Source of the DNA: Prostheceraeus crozeri | Lineage: Eukaryota; Platyhelminthes; Polycladida; Euryleptidae | Direction: 5' to 3' | NCBI GenBank assembly: GCA_907163375.1 | Contig: CAJQUW010001759.1 | Coordinates: 62,001 to 126,000 of the forward strand | Length of the DNA: 64,000 bases | In this document: positions 22,497 to 33,654 of the stretch, one piece after another | Layout of the letters: each line of letters begins with the position of its first letter | Numbering within the stretch: position 1 is the stretch's first letter | Made by a program: the position numbers and the translations under genes | The notes under the pieces: model-generated | Seen by the model: only the letters and a program-made list of their open reading frames with translations | Databases searched by the model: none | Told to the model about the DNA's origin: nothing

Positions 22497-23561
22497 TCAC
22501 AAGAACCACGACTGACCAGTAAATGAAATGGAGTTTGTTGCTTTCAAAATCCATTGATCCACATGTCGATAGAAATTTCTTAAATATTCCCGTGTGATAT
22601 TATTAATTGCAGGCTCAACCAAGCTCACCAGCTTCTCCCCTCTACACCACCACTCCTCTCTATATCTCACCAGAGTTTTTCCTTCTGATGAAGCAGCTGC
22701 GAAGTCGTTTTGAGGATCAGAACCTCGCACTTGTGATTTAATAAATGATTTGATCACATTGAAGCAACCCTCCACGGGATTGAGTTCAGGACTGTAAGCT
22801 GCATCAAAACGCTTGATGATATGATTTTGTCGAACATTGATGAGGTTTGAAACTTTTCTGTGAGAGGGTGCATTGTCCAAGTAAATAGTTACATTTTGTT
22901 CTCCAAGTTTCGTACTCAACTCGGTGAAGAAATCAACAAATGCTTCCTTACAACTTCCAACAACGCTTTTCCAGTGAACTACTTGGGTATCATCCACAGC
23001 GAGAAGAATATTGACATTTTTCCCTCGTAAGTTGTGTAACCTACGATAGGCCCTTTGACCTCTAGGTGATCGACCAATGTTTCTCCTCGTGAATAAATTG
23101 AAATTCGATTCATCCACGTGAACACGATAGCCATGATCTTCCAAATAGTATTCAGCGAACTCCTTCCGCTTCTCAATATTTTCAGGCGTATTCTTGCCGA
23201 TTGGTTCAGGTCGAATCATTTTAGTTGTTATAGCTTCGCCATCCAATACTTTTGCTATAGTCTTTGTTGAAATAACATTGTTTACGGAACTCGCCAACTC
23301 CTTTAAGGTCGCATCATTATGATCCTCCAAGTAGCGCAGTAAGCGATGCTTGATGTCTTGATTTACTTTCGTGCAACTTAATCTTTTACCACCTCTCGGT
23401 TTCATTGTTGCTGTCTGACGTTTGAGGATGTTATAAGCCGTTCTCTTGTTAATACCCAACTGTTGAGCAAGGCCAATGGGATCTCCTCCAGCTTCTTCGT
23501 CTAAAATCAGTTGTTTGCGCTGTTCGGAGGTTTTCTTGTATGTATTTCTTCTCGGTGCCAT
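22497..23561 (-). CDS. DD34E transposase, apparently intact
   Basis: 354 aa. It cuts and joins the element ends at TA sites. The N-terminus has a Lys/Arg-rich start, then a helix-turn-helix (DPIGLAQQLGINKRTAYNIL, residues 27-46). A second helical domain covers residues 62-110. Catalytic residues are D150 (HVDESNF), D229 (YLDNAPSHR) and E264 (YSPELNPVE), with 34 residues between the last two. The C-terminus is a helical GEKLVSLVEPAINNIT segment. The frame is open throughout with a normal ATG, so this may be a young copy. It belongs to the IS630-Tc1-mariner superfamily; the exact branch is not assigned. Confidence 0.93.
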   Translation of the reverse strand: MAPRRNTYKKTSEQRKQLILDEEAGGDPIGLAQQLGINKRTAYNILKRQTATMKPRGGKRLSCTKVNQDIKHRLLRYLEDHNDATLKELASSVNNVISTKTIAKVLDGEAITTKMIRPEPIGKNTPENIEKRKEFAEYYLEDHGYRVHVDESNFNLFTRRNIGRSPRGQRAYRRLHNLRGKNVNILLAVDDTQVVHWKSVVGSCKEAFVDFFTELSTKLGEQNVTIYLDNAPSHRKVSNLINVRQNHIIKRFDAAYSPELNPVEGCFNVIKSFIKSQVRGSDPQNDFAAASSEGKTLVRYREEWWCRGEKLVSLVEPAINNITREYLRNFYRHVDQWILKATNSISFTGQSWFL

Positions 23562-24147
23562 CTCGTCTTATGATGCTGGTTGTAAATGACGAAGCAATTT
23601 ATCGAGTGAGAATTTGTCATACTCGTTGCTATGGAATCACTGTCTCACCTACTTATTCAAACCATGGGAATCATAGATATCTTCTTGACTGTGTCGCCAT
23701 TAATATATTTGACATACAATCAACCGGTGTGCGATTTACATAGTATCTGAAAGAAGAGTGACGAAAATATTCGTTTCCATTCATCTGTCAAACGAAAAAT
23801 CAAAATCATGGAACGAATGGATGCAATGCCATGTTCCATTCAAGATCATACATTGCTTTATTATGTTTATAACTTAGCAACCGTAAAAAATGTGTCAATT
23901 TGATGTTCCCAAATAGCCAATTTGGTATTCCCGTTTTGCCAATTTGGTGTTCTCATTATGCCAATTTGGTGGCGCACTTTTGCCAATTTGGTGGTAAAAT
24001 GGTGTAGATCTCCTTGAGAACATCGCATTAACCGTCAAGTCAAGCTACTACTACCAAGATATCAGTAATCCATACTCAGCATTATATTTTGAAGTGGTGA
24101 CTTAGTCTACATTTAGCATCACCTCTGCAATGATAATTTCATAGCCT

Positions 24148-24215
24148 TTGTAAATTTGAACCACCGACCCTTGGCAATCTAGGCTAACACTCCACCAACT
24201 GAGCCATTGACCAGT
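24148..24215 (-). repeat. tRNA-derived SINE head
   Basis: On minus: A box TGGCTCAGTTGGTGGAG and B box GGTTCAAATTT about 35 nt apart, followed by unrelated sequence. The B-box end has drifted from CC to TT. It lies in the continuation of the repeat interrupted at 21747/24005. Confidence 0.6.
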
Positions 24216-24393
24216 AGCATTCAGAAGTAGCCTACAACTGGTTTTCAGATGACGTCCTTTGGAAGCAAAGAAATAAGATCCACAGATTTTAACCTAGATT
24301 TTCGCGCTCAAGACCAAGTTTGCCATTTAAATGGATCTGTTTTGCCGTCAGACGGACGCGGATAATCCTTAATTGACATTGTTAATCGACTGA

Positions 24394-24787
24394 TTGTCGA
24401 CATTGTTTCATCATCCGACCAGGCAATCGTTCCAAAGAGGCCAATTCCCTATTAGACCATGCTTTACAACAATTAGATCAAAAATACTTGCTCAAGGTCA
24501 AGCATTTAACATGGTTGGCTTGCATCTTTCCAAACCATTTATCTCGCAAGGGATGTTGTACGTTGTCGCATCAAGAACAGGAAACAAGGACTTGGTGTCC
24601 AGTAACGCAGAAGATGGAAAGGCAAGAAACATGTATGAATAAGTTTATGAGCCATCGTTTTTATTTTTTGATAAAAGATGCTCGAAGTTTCTAGCCTTGC
24701 TTTTCATTTAACTCCGCATTGAGTGTTTTTTTATCGATTAACCAATATTGCGATAACAATCACGCCTATAGGCGGTGGCTTCAGCTA
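24394..24787 (+). pseudogene. Helitron 3' end: PIF1-type helicase tail and possible terminus
   Basis: The 82-codon frame 24394-24642 contains the last helicase motifs of Helitron Rep/Helicase proteins: an AQGQAFNMVGLHLSKP segment (usual QGQ...VGI.L) and FISQGMLYVVASRTGNKDL (usual FSHGQLYVA.SR). After the stop, CGCCTATAGGCG (24763-24774) forms a short hairpin followed by GTGGCTTCAG and CTAC (24784-24787), close to the CTRR end of Helitrons. Everything upstream of the last motifs is missing or unrecognisable, so this is a 5'-truncated relic. Confidence 0.6.
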
Positions 24788-27457
24788 CTGTTTTGATAAT
24801 TGCAATCCTTGAAAGGCTTCAACAGATAAATTTGCTTGCTCTGCTGTTACAGCATTTTATCATTCGACTGCATCCCTCAAATCCAGCGTTCTCATTGTGG
24901 ACGCACATGAAGATTTTGGTAACTCTCCTCAGGTTTGATATTTGTTCTCATCTCCATATGCCTATAGGAAGGCATCGTTGCAAAGAAGGTGAAGCCAGAC
25001 GATCGCAGGGTATGTACTTGACCAGTTATTGTTTTATGTCGGCCCTCAGCATGACAAATTCTCTGACTATCAAAGCTCATCGTTCGTGAATTAGATGAGG
25101 TTGCGCAACAGTGGGTCTTCCGAAGGTGCTGCTTATCTTCCCCTTAGCTAAAAATGCAATCAGAGACAAAATAGAATTTTGCGCATTATGAGTCCAAAAG
25201 AGTTCCTTTTGGACTTCATCCAAATGACACCATTTCTGTTGACGTTGTGTATTTTCTCAGGTTTTCATTGACTTTTGAAAACGTATTTCAACATTGCGAC
25301 CATTTCAAGCAAATGAAGCTGACTTGATGGGCTTGACTGACAGCTCTATCTACCGTCGTATTGGTAACAGCATTGCAATTTTTGGGTATCGAACATGGGT
25401 GATATGTCACTTAAAATATTATCATACAATCTTTAAACTTTTAGGCGCCATGGTCGCATTATTGCGACAAGCAATTGGCGTGCTCTCGCTCTTCCTATTC
25501 AGTCATGTATATTAACGAAATCGATGTATTTATATACACTGGTAGTCTCTTGAGTCTTGTAGATCGATCATTGTATCTCATGACGATTGGATGGGCTACT
25601 TTGGACAATATGATGATGCAATCAGAGGCGAGATATTCATCAGCGGCTGCTTTGTTAGTAAGGACATGTCACATCAGTTCTTGAACGCACTTTCACAATG
25701 TCAAGACGTTTTGATGTTCAGATTACTCAATTTTTATTATGCCTTTGATCTTTCAAGACTCAGGAAGCGAGCCCGTTTCTGAAGACGAGGATACTGATTT
25801 ACAATTATCAGACCCTGGATATGCGAAACAAAATAGTAATGAAAACTCAGTTCCACAAAATTGTTGACAACGATGTAAGACACACACCAGCATCAGATGA
25901 GGTGTGGCCCATTATCAAAGATTATTTCGTACTAATAAGATATCAATTTTGATTTCTATTAGGAAAAACTCAGGTTTTCTGTGATGCAACTGGACACTAT
26001 ATCAAAGTCAACTTTTCTAAAAATAATTCGGCGCTTAAGGGTTAAAAACATAACTATTCCAAAAAAGAATTTGACTTGAGTAATAGAGTCTCTCCTTCAA
26101 ACTTATGACTTGGCTCCTAGTGTCAGCCACGACTCTCAACATGTCAAAAACAGAGATCTTCATCATCTTTTAACTATTTAAAACATGATCGAAATCTTCA
26201 ATTTTGCATGAAGAGTATAGTCAGTTTAGTCACATAAGCAGAAATGATAAGATCAGAATGTATCACAAAATGATATATTCGAAGTTTACTTGATAATTTC
26301 GTAGTAGGACCAATTAACCATCTCCAAATCGAAGTGGCGAGATTGAACTTCTTAAGAAGATTAAAGTTTCTTTACCTGTTTGGCGGAAGAGGTGATTTGC
26401 GAAAAACCCCTATATCAGTGAATATATCGGTTGGCGATTTTTGAAATTTGAATCTCTCATTGTGAAATATTTGGAAAGCTATCAATTATCTATAAACCGA
26501 AAATATCAGAATATTTTGGAAAAAAATGAAAAAAGACCAAATTTTTACTTGAAAGTCGAAAAAACGGACGACTTGACAACCTGTACTGTAACAGGCCTCA
26601 CAGCCAACAAGCATGCAAAACTAGAAAGATAAATTTTTAGAATAGTAGTATAAAATGGACCAAAAAATGAGGACAATGAATATGTTCCTTCGACCATTTG
26701 TCTTGTTTTTCTTGAAGTTTTGTTGTTTCCTTTAAATTTTAAATATTGTTAGGATTCCGGTAAATTTGAAACAAGCAGTGTCATGAATTGTTTAGGAGTT
26801 CTGGGACTCTATTAATGACAATCGAATTTCTTATCTTTCAATCGAAGATGGGAACAAAACTCAAGTAGTATTTATACACGTAGTAGGGAGAAGACAAAGT
26901 CTCTCTTCGATCACACTAAGCCCGCGTAAACTCCAATTGGTGAATTGCGGTCTGCGCCATAAACATCATTGGAGAAATCTTAGGTCTTGAAGCTGAAGAA
27001 ATTTTGGATATTCTTCTGTTTAACTGAAGCTAATTTGATTACTTGAGACATCCATGTCCATTTGCAATCAAGGAGTGTAAATTTGAGGCGGAATCCCAGT
27101 AAGGCTGATAGTAGCCAAGAAAACCAAAACGTCGTTTTTCTAATTAAAAGCGCTTAGAGGCTTTTATTAGGCTCACTAAGGGCTCACCAGGCTCACTATT
27201 TGCAACAAGGAGTGTAAAACACATTTTCACAGAGGAATTTGACGAAACCATATTACAGATCGAACGTTATTACGTGCAGGCAGAGCAGACCGGTGAACCA
27301 TTATTGTGCTCTTACATGAAATTAGCTTACGCACTCTTCGTCATTCAGAAGCTAGTCTCTCACTCTGACCGGAATCCAGATAGAGTAAACAAAAGAAATT
27401 CATACCCAAAATGTGAGATTGGGAAAAAGAAAACGCCGTTTTATAACTCGAGCATTT
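24788..27457. other. No secure gene; possible piggyBac-like N-terminus at 25697-25866
   Basis: Scattered short ORFs. Around 25697 (plus) MSRRFDVQITQFL, and in another frame DSGSEPVSEDEDTD, resemble the acidic start of piggyBac-type transposases, but no DDD core follows. The rest (25870-27457) holds nothing recognised. Confidence 0.3.
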
Positions 27458-27915
27458 ATCTCTCAGTTGGTACCAATGAAGTACGGCAAATTTGAATTTC
27501 AAAAAAAGGGGTTGGTTAAAGTAAGTGTCGACCATTGGATAACTGACACATGTCTCTCACACCGCTCAATTAAATCACCAATGTAGAGAATGATCATAAT
27601 GTGTTGATATTAGTAGGCACCAATATGTTTGCCCACTTTCAAGGTCTTCGTCAGTGGTATGGTGTATGTCACAATACGCGTATTAATCTCTCAATCGGCA
27701 CCAATGAAGTGCGATAAATTTGATAAATTCCGAAAAGCAGGAGTGGATAAAAGAAAGCGTCGACCATTAAATGATCAACGCATGCCTCTCACTCTTCCCA
27801 AAAGTCCCGATTTCAAATTTTATCAAAACTTTTGTCAGTACATGAAGACACCAATATATTCGCCCACTTCAAGGGCTTCGTCAGTGGTATATCACAAAAC
27901 ACGAATTACACATGC
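27458..27915 (-). repeat. Tandem pair of ~230-bp repeats with hammerhead-like core
   Basis: Two diverged units at a 228-232 bp offset. Shared blocks include TCTCTCAGTTGGTACCAATG (27461) with TCTCTCAATCGGCACCAATG (27689), GTCGACCATT (27527 and 27759), and CACCAATATGTTTGCCCACT (27619) with its partner at 27849. On minus each unit carries CTGACGA (27654 to 27648; 27884 to 27878), a GCCC/GGGC-type stem II and a GAA- or AAA-like box, then ATATTGGTG. This is the layout of metazoan retrozymes or Penelope tails. The catalytic box is degenerate in both. Confidence 0.55.
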
Positions 27916-28979
27916 ATTAAAGTCTGCAAGTGCAGGACAGACAGCGAATGCAGATAAAAAATGACAGTGACAGTCAATGCGGACACAAGAGGTAGCTATT
28001 GCATTCATTAACAATGACAAGACTATCTCTGCAAAGACTTCACAAAAACCAGTAAACAGACTGAATGGATACATTACTAAGTAGAATATAATAAGAATGA
28101 CAATTATAAATATCAAATAAATAGCAGCTTTACTTAGCAAATAATAGTCATCTTTACTTGACGTCGCACGGAAACATCAGTCACTTGTCGACAAGCTTCC
28201 TTGATGTTGTTGAGTCTTGCAGTGCAATCAGCATGATGCGTGACCAAGTTAGCAATATTTGGGACTTTGGAAAGGGAACGGTTGAGACCCTTAGGACGAC
28301 GAGTATAGAGCTTTTTTATCCATTAGCTTTCTTTTGATATTCCACTCTGGTTAGCAATACAGCGGTCAATAGCAAGAAAGGAAAAGTTTGAGGCATTACA
28401 GATGTTCGTGAATTGAGGAACAAGACGTGACTCGGAAACTCCGTTTCCTATTGCTGATAATAGAAGAAATTCCGAGAAAATAGGAATAGTAGGTCCTCGA
28501 GACCTGCAATAACTTTGTTAAAAATTTTTGCCCTGACATTAACTTTTCAAAGTACAATCCATTTTTATATTTAACTGTTGAAAGCATGTAAAATTCCCTA
28601 AACTGTGTAATTAACTCTTTCGAAATACTATATCATTCTTACACGAATGCGCTGTGTAATTTTCGAAGATGTGTTTCAAAAATCCCAAAAATCTCACGTC
28701 TTAATAAGATTTCCTGATATAGATTATGCAAGGATTTTAAGACTCATAAGTCGATAGGTAGTATGAATAATATGACACGAATCCCACAGAGTTTTTCGAC
28801 CACTTACCCTAGAGTTTTCGCATTCTGAGAAAGAGCGATTTTTAATGAAAATGGTCGAAATTTTCGAATTTATATTGCATAAATGGTATCTACTGTGTAT
28901 TGACCTTCTTGCCGAATATCAAGTTCCACTGATGATTAGAAATGTCATAAAAATCGATCATGATTCAAGCTAAGTAATA
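27916..28979. other. No gene recognised
   Basis: Only short ORFs. The minus ORF 27892-28140 has one hydrophobic stretch (YLIFIIVILIIFYLVMYPF) but no other coding sign. Confidence 0.45.
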
Positions 28980-29136
28980 CAGTCCGTTTCATAAAAAGTG
29001 GATCATCCTAAAATTTGACTAAATAAAACATAATTATGATACAGAAAGCATTTTTCATGTTATTTCATGTCCCTAATATATTTAAATGTCCTTGTATAAT
29101 CTGATAAGCTATGATACAGTAACGGTTCTTAAGAAG

Positions 29137-30132
29137 CTAATATTTTGTGGCCCTACCCTTATTGTCAATGACATTACCAATTCGTCTAGGCATTGATTCG
29201 ATGATATCGTTGATTTTTGACTGATCTAACTTTCTCCACTCTCTTTTTAACAGTAACGTAAGTTGTGATACGCCATCTGTAGGTAGCAGTGAACGACGAA
29301 CGTTACGTTTTAGAATACTCCATACATTTTCTATGGGATTCAGATCAGGAGAACGAGCTGGCCAAGATAATGTCCTAAGCCCTAATTGAGACTTGCATAA
29401 GTTGACTCTAATACTCCTGTGACACGTAGCATTATCATCCATAAATAACCAAGTCGATGGATCACCAAGTTGATCTGTCATTTGGCCAATGTTCATTCGT
29501 AAAACATTCACATAGCGTTCAGAATTCATGGTTCCTTGCTGTATGTGAAGTTCAGAGCGGCCATTGGTCCAAATGCCAGCCCAAATCAGTAGAGTCGCAC
29601 CACCTTGTACCCGGGGACGATGTAAATGTCTCGGAATTTCCTGATCAGATTTTATCCATAATCTCAATCGACCATCACTATCCTTCAGACGGACTGATGC
29701 CTCATCAGACCAGACAACCCGATCTCATTGATTTCGCCAGTGACAATGACTCATTGCCCATCTGAGACGTCTTTTTGTATGCTGATCTGATAATTCGATC
29801 TGAGAGGGCCTCTTACAGCTCTTGAAATTCGAGTCAATAAGTCTTCTACGAATAGTGGACTTAGAAATAGACGAGTCTAGTGCAGCCATCTCAGTTAACG
29901 AGAGACTTGGATCAACTTTAACAAATCTCAAAATTAGGCGGTCTCTACGTTTGGATGTTTTGCGTGGACGGCCAGAGCCCTCTTTACGACAGAGTCGAAA
30001 ATCATCATTATGCCATCGATGTATATTTGTGTAAGGGACATTTAGTCGCTTGCTTATAGCTCGCAAAGAAAACCCTAGTTCTAGCAAGGCTGACACTTTG
30101 CCTTTTGTGAATGCGATCTCGTTATTGTTCAT
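29137..30132 (-). pseudogene. Tc1-type DD34E transposase A (one in-frame stop)
   Basis: About 331 codons. The N-terminal paired-like DNA-binding region (KGKVSALLELGFSLRAISKR, then GRPRKTSKRRDR and a second helical domain) covers 29725-30132. The catalytic part follows in the same frame: WSDEASVRL, MDDNATCHRS and SPDLNPIENVW, with 34 residues between the last D and E. The C-terminus is the typical ESMPRRIGNVIDNKGRATKY. A single TGA at about 29725 splits the frame. It is only distantly similar to transposase B in the same element. Confidence 0.88.
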
Positions 30133-30515
30133 TTGTGCTTTGTATTGTTTTCAACCGGTAAGAGATAGATTTCTAGCTGAAAGCAATCAGGAGTGCTGCC
30201 AACACCACCGCAACGAAGTCAAGAAGCTATGGAACATGAAGTCCAGTTAATCACATGTAGCAGTTACATTATTGTTGATGAATAATGGTGCTGGCTCTGA
30301 TTGACCGATTTTCTTTATTTTTGTTTTGCTTGATAGCTTTTGGTTTGTAGAATAACATATGCTCATTGACATAATTAATGAAACAAACTATCATTTTTTC
30401 TCATGTATGATGCAATAGCTGGTCAAATTTCAAATTTTGATATCGATACAACTGTCACAATTGCTTTTACAAATTGAACATAAACGTGAACTGAAATCAG
30501 CTTTTGTAAAATAAA

Positions 30516-31530
30516 ATGGCACACGATCAGTTTACCAGAGGCATGGCTATTGGAATGATTCGTTGTGGTAGAAGTTGTGCGAGTGTTGCCGAAGAGCTGC
30601 AACTATCGAGAGTCGTTGTTTGGAGGTGGTGGTGTCGATGGAAAGCAGAAGGAGATGGCAAAAAGAAGAAGGGATCTGGTCGACCAAGAAAGTCTGCAGG
30701 AAGGACAGACGCACGTCTAGTTTTAGCTGCAAAGAGGAATAGATTTGTGTCAATCCCAAAGCTAGTCGTACATTGGAAGAGTGCCTCAAATATAGACTGT
30801 GGCGTTCGAACGGCTTACCGAAGATTGCGAGAAGCTGGAATTCAATCGCGACGACCAGCTGTCCTAATTCCATTGAGTTTTGAGCACCGCAGAAGACGAG
30901 TTGCCTGGTGTGATGCCCATCGCTCATGGAATGACCATCACTGGCAGAAAGTCTTGTGGACCGATGAATCGAGATTCACTCTGGATTTCAATGACGGTCG
31001 TGTCAGAGTGCATTGTCTTCCAGGTGAACGCTTTGCCCCATGCTGTATTAAAGAACACGACAGATATGGTGGTGGAAGTGTTATGCTGTGGGGTGGCATT
31101 TGGCATGGCGGACGAACGACAGCAGTCATCATCAAAGGTACGTTGACTGGAGAGAGGTATCTCAATGAAAGTGTGCTTCCTGTTGTTGCCCCAGTGGTCA
31201 GGGTGGAGGATTTCGTCTTCCAAGACGACAACGCAAGACCACATCGCTCCTCGGCTGTCATTGCCACTGTTAGGAGATTGAACATTCAAACCCTTGACTG
31301 GCCTGCACGCTCACCTTACTTGTCACCCATTGAACAAGTCTGGGACTAGCTTGGGCGGCGAGTGAGAGACCGCTATTCACTTCCACCAGTGTCCCTGAAG
31401 ATTCTCTCTGAAAGACTAAAAGAGCAGTGGCTTCTCCTTGAAACATCCTTCATTCAGAAACTTTGTGAATCCATGCCGTCTCGGATTACTGAATGTATTG
31501 GAGCTAGAGGGGGCACACGCGATATTAAAG
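30516..31530 (+). pseudogene. Tc1-type DD34E transposase B (one in-frame stop)
   Basis: HTH domains at residues 8-45 (MAIGMIRCGRSCASVAEELQ) and 63-110. An AT-hook-like GSGRPRK lies between them. The catalytic triad is D150 (WTDESRF), D238 (QDDNARPH) and E273 (SPIEQVWD), with 34 residues between the last two. A stop follows directly at codon 278, where related proteins read WDELGRR, and the frame continues to ESMPSRITECIGARGG near 31514. The start ATG at 30516 is at the edge of the spacer shared with transposase A. Apart from the one stop it appears whole. Confidence 0.88.
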
Positions 31531-31954
31531 TTGAATCTGCTACATGCGTTGTTTTTCTGTGCTAGCGATTTGGTGGAGATTGTGACAAAATTATCAAGGT
31601 GTCATACATACATACATGTATATATACCAGTCAAAAATGAAAGAAAGAAGTAAATGTTTCAAAAATTTTGTCAATGTGTATATTATATAACAAAGGAAAC
31701 AAATGTAATTTTATAAGAGTGAGGTATGATTTTGTGTAACATTGCTAAATGAAGATCAATTTATCTACTACTTTTTATCTATAACAGGAAAACAACTCAA
31801 TATTCATGCTTGAAATTTCCAACAATGATATTAGTAAGCACAACTGACATATCTTCCAAATTTCAGAGAAACTCGTTCAAGTTTGGCGGAGTTAGACAAA
31901 GTTGAAGTTAAGGCGATGTTTAAGGGTGATCCATTTTTTATGAAACAATCTGTA

Positions 31955-32387
31955 GCATAATTTATTCGTGGATCCAAACTTTAAAAGACACCTGAAAAAT
32001 GCTAGTTTCAAAATTTTTGAAGATACTAAATGTCCAACGATTGCAACTTTTTTCAATGTTAGCAACTGACATTTCTAACTGAAAAGGAGGATCCTCAGGC
32101 CCTCATGAGAGTCCTCAGGTAGGTGTTTTATAGGAGTCGCGTTATATATGCTCACACGCTTGAAAAAGTAATTCACTGTTTTGTTATGCAAGAAACGTGG
32201 TGTGCAATAACCTTTATGAAAATACATGATTATGTAGCCAATCTCCATCAATAAATATGGCCATAATTGCGGTTTTTGTTTTCCATTAAGCTATACATAC
32301 TCTCAATTTATTCAGCAAACGGAGGAATTCTGAGATATAAGCCAGGAAACAAAAAAAGCCGTGTCAAGCTGAATTGAATCATAATTA
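31955..32387. other. No gene recognised
   Basis: Unique-looking AT-rich DNA between a Tc1-type element and an inverted repeat. Confidence 0.5.
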
Positions 32388-32688
32388 TTTTGCATGGTTG
32401 AGATTTATTGTCATACCAGTTTCAAATACCGTGGTATCCATCATCAGTGGCGGACAGAGTACAACTAACGGACAGAGTTATATACAAATTTGGACATGAA
32501 ATCCATGATGAACACATTTAAAATAGAGATCCGGACAGTCGCAAGGCAAAAGTACGAATTAAAATCGTCAGTGGGCATAGAAATAGAAATTAGTATATAA
32601 CCCTGTCCGTTTGTTGTATTATCGCCACTGATGATGGATACCACGGTATTTGAAACCGGTATAGCAATAAATCTCAACCATGCAAAAT
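32388..32688. repeat. Palindromic Penelope-type repeat with two facing hammerhead-like motifs
   Basis: Arms of about 98 bp (32388-32486 and about 32590-32688) are inverted copies sharing TTTGCATGGTTGAGATTTAT and ATACCGTGGTATCCATCATC. Each contains CTGATGA (32447 to 32441 on minus; 32628-32634 on plus). Next come a GGATAC-CACG-GTATTT stem II and GAAAC, with GAAAC only in the right arm's exact form. The same segment ends the Penelope-like fragment at 58250. Inverted ends are a known feature of Penelope insertions. Confidence 0.65.
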
Positions 32689-33033
32689 CTTTACGGCTTC
32701 TAGCTTGCAATAACGTGAATCATAATTACTTTAAATTGAGATTCAATTTTATTTATCGCACCAGTAATTGAATTTGAACACTAAAGAACGTACTCTGTAA
32801 GACTTGAAACCGCTACTTCCCTGAAGGCTGCCATTGTCTATGACCAGCAGACTATCAACGCAAACGAGAATTAAGAGTTGACTTAAAATAAGGCGGGAAT
32901 AGACTGAAAGCGCGCACTGAAACACGGCAGAAAATGAAGTTATGCAGTATTTGTTGACCTCACACTATCAATTTGCGCGCCGATGGAGTCAAGCTTTCGC
33001 GAGTGCAATCAACACGAGCTGATATTTTGCACG
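32689..33033. other. No gene recognised
   Basis: Flank of the Polinton insertion; no ORF or repeat identified. Confidence 0.5.
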
Positions 33034-33039
33034 AAGGCT

Positions 33040-33654
33040 AGTAGTAAGCAAACCTCCACAATAAATACAGCGACCCCCCCCCCTCGGGAGAGAGTCTTGG
33101 TCTGCCGTCCAGGTTGACTTGGGCGGCCGACAGGTTGGTAGATGTTGGCGAAAAACGACAGAGTTAACGGTGAATTTGGGATGTTTTGGTCTCTAGCGTC
33201 TAAAGGGCTGTTCCAATGGTAGATCTGAGTTTAGATTTGGAATCAGCGTCAAATTCTGCATCCGTAGGGTGATTTCCAGCTTAATCGGCGAGAAAACATT
33301 TTCAACATTTTTCGTAAAAACGACAGAGTTAGCGGCGGCGAATTTGGGATGTTTTGGGCTGTGGAGCCAAACGAAGCATCGGATGGGAAAACGGAGGGCA
33401 GATTCGGAATCTACGTGAAATTTTGGGTTAGGAAGGTTGTTTCCAGCGAAATCGGAGAGAAAACATTTTTGGGACGTCCCCCCCCCTCGGCAGCGTTGCT
33501 TCCAACTTTGGTTCTAGAGATCGTAGAAAGTCGTGCGATAGCTCGTTTGAAAGCTAAGAGTGAGACAAATTCAGTGAAAGAAACGGCTTGTTCATATCTG
33601 TCTTCGTTTAGATGTGAGACGCCATTTAAGATTTGGGAAATTGGCGAAAAACGA
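33040..33654 (+). repeat. Left terminal inverted repeat of the Polinton
   Basis: Pairs with 52097-52704. It contains a C-tract (about 33074), CTCGGGAGAGAGTCTTGG and GCGGCCGA, and inside it imperfect tandem units of about 160-330 bp beginning CGACAGAGTTAACGG-like (33156, 33320). A further unit lies just inside the repeat (33651). Confidence 0.9.

Larger units (their letters stand above)
21748..24004. mobile_element. Tc1/mariner-IS630 superfamily transposon with array-like termini
   Basis: Bounded by TA (21746-21747 and 24005-24006) and inverted ends starting CACCATTTTACCACC. Each terminus is built of tandem units around ACCAAATTGGCA (about nine in the left end, about four in the right). One uninterrupted 354-aa transposase lies on minus. 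The element looks structurally complete and recent, since its ORF has no stop. Confidence 0.92.
28980..31952. mobile_element. Tc1-type element holding two divergent transposases
   Basis: Inverted ends CAGTCCGTTTCATAAAAAGT (28980) and, on the other strand, CAGATTGTTTCATAAAAAAT (ending 31952) continue as GGATCA and are flanked by TA on both sides. Inside, one transposase gene runs leftward (30132 to 29137) and another runs rightward (30516 to about 31530), from a shared 383-bp spacer. At 2.97 kb it is about twice the usual Tc1 length. It may be a nested insertion or a twin-gene element; no second pair of inner ends was found. Confidence 0.75.

Noticed and set aside
25697-25866. piggyBac transposase gene
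   Set aside because: Only a short acidic N-terminal resemblance; no catalytic DDD domain.
27274-27457. A third unit of the 230-bp tandem repeat
   Set aside because: Only CTCTCACTC-like words match; no continuous alignment.
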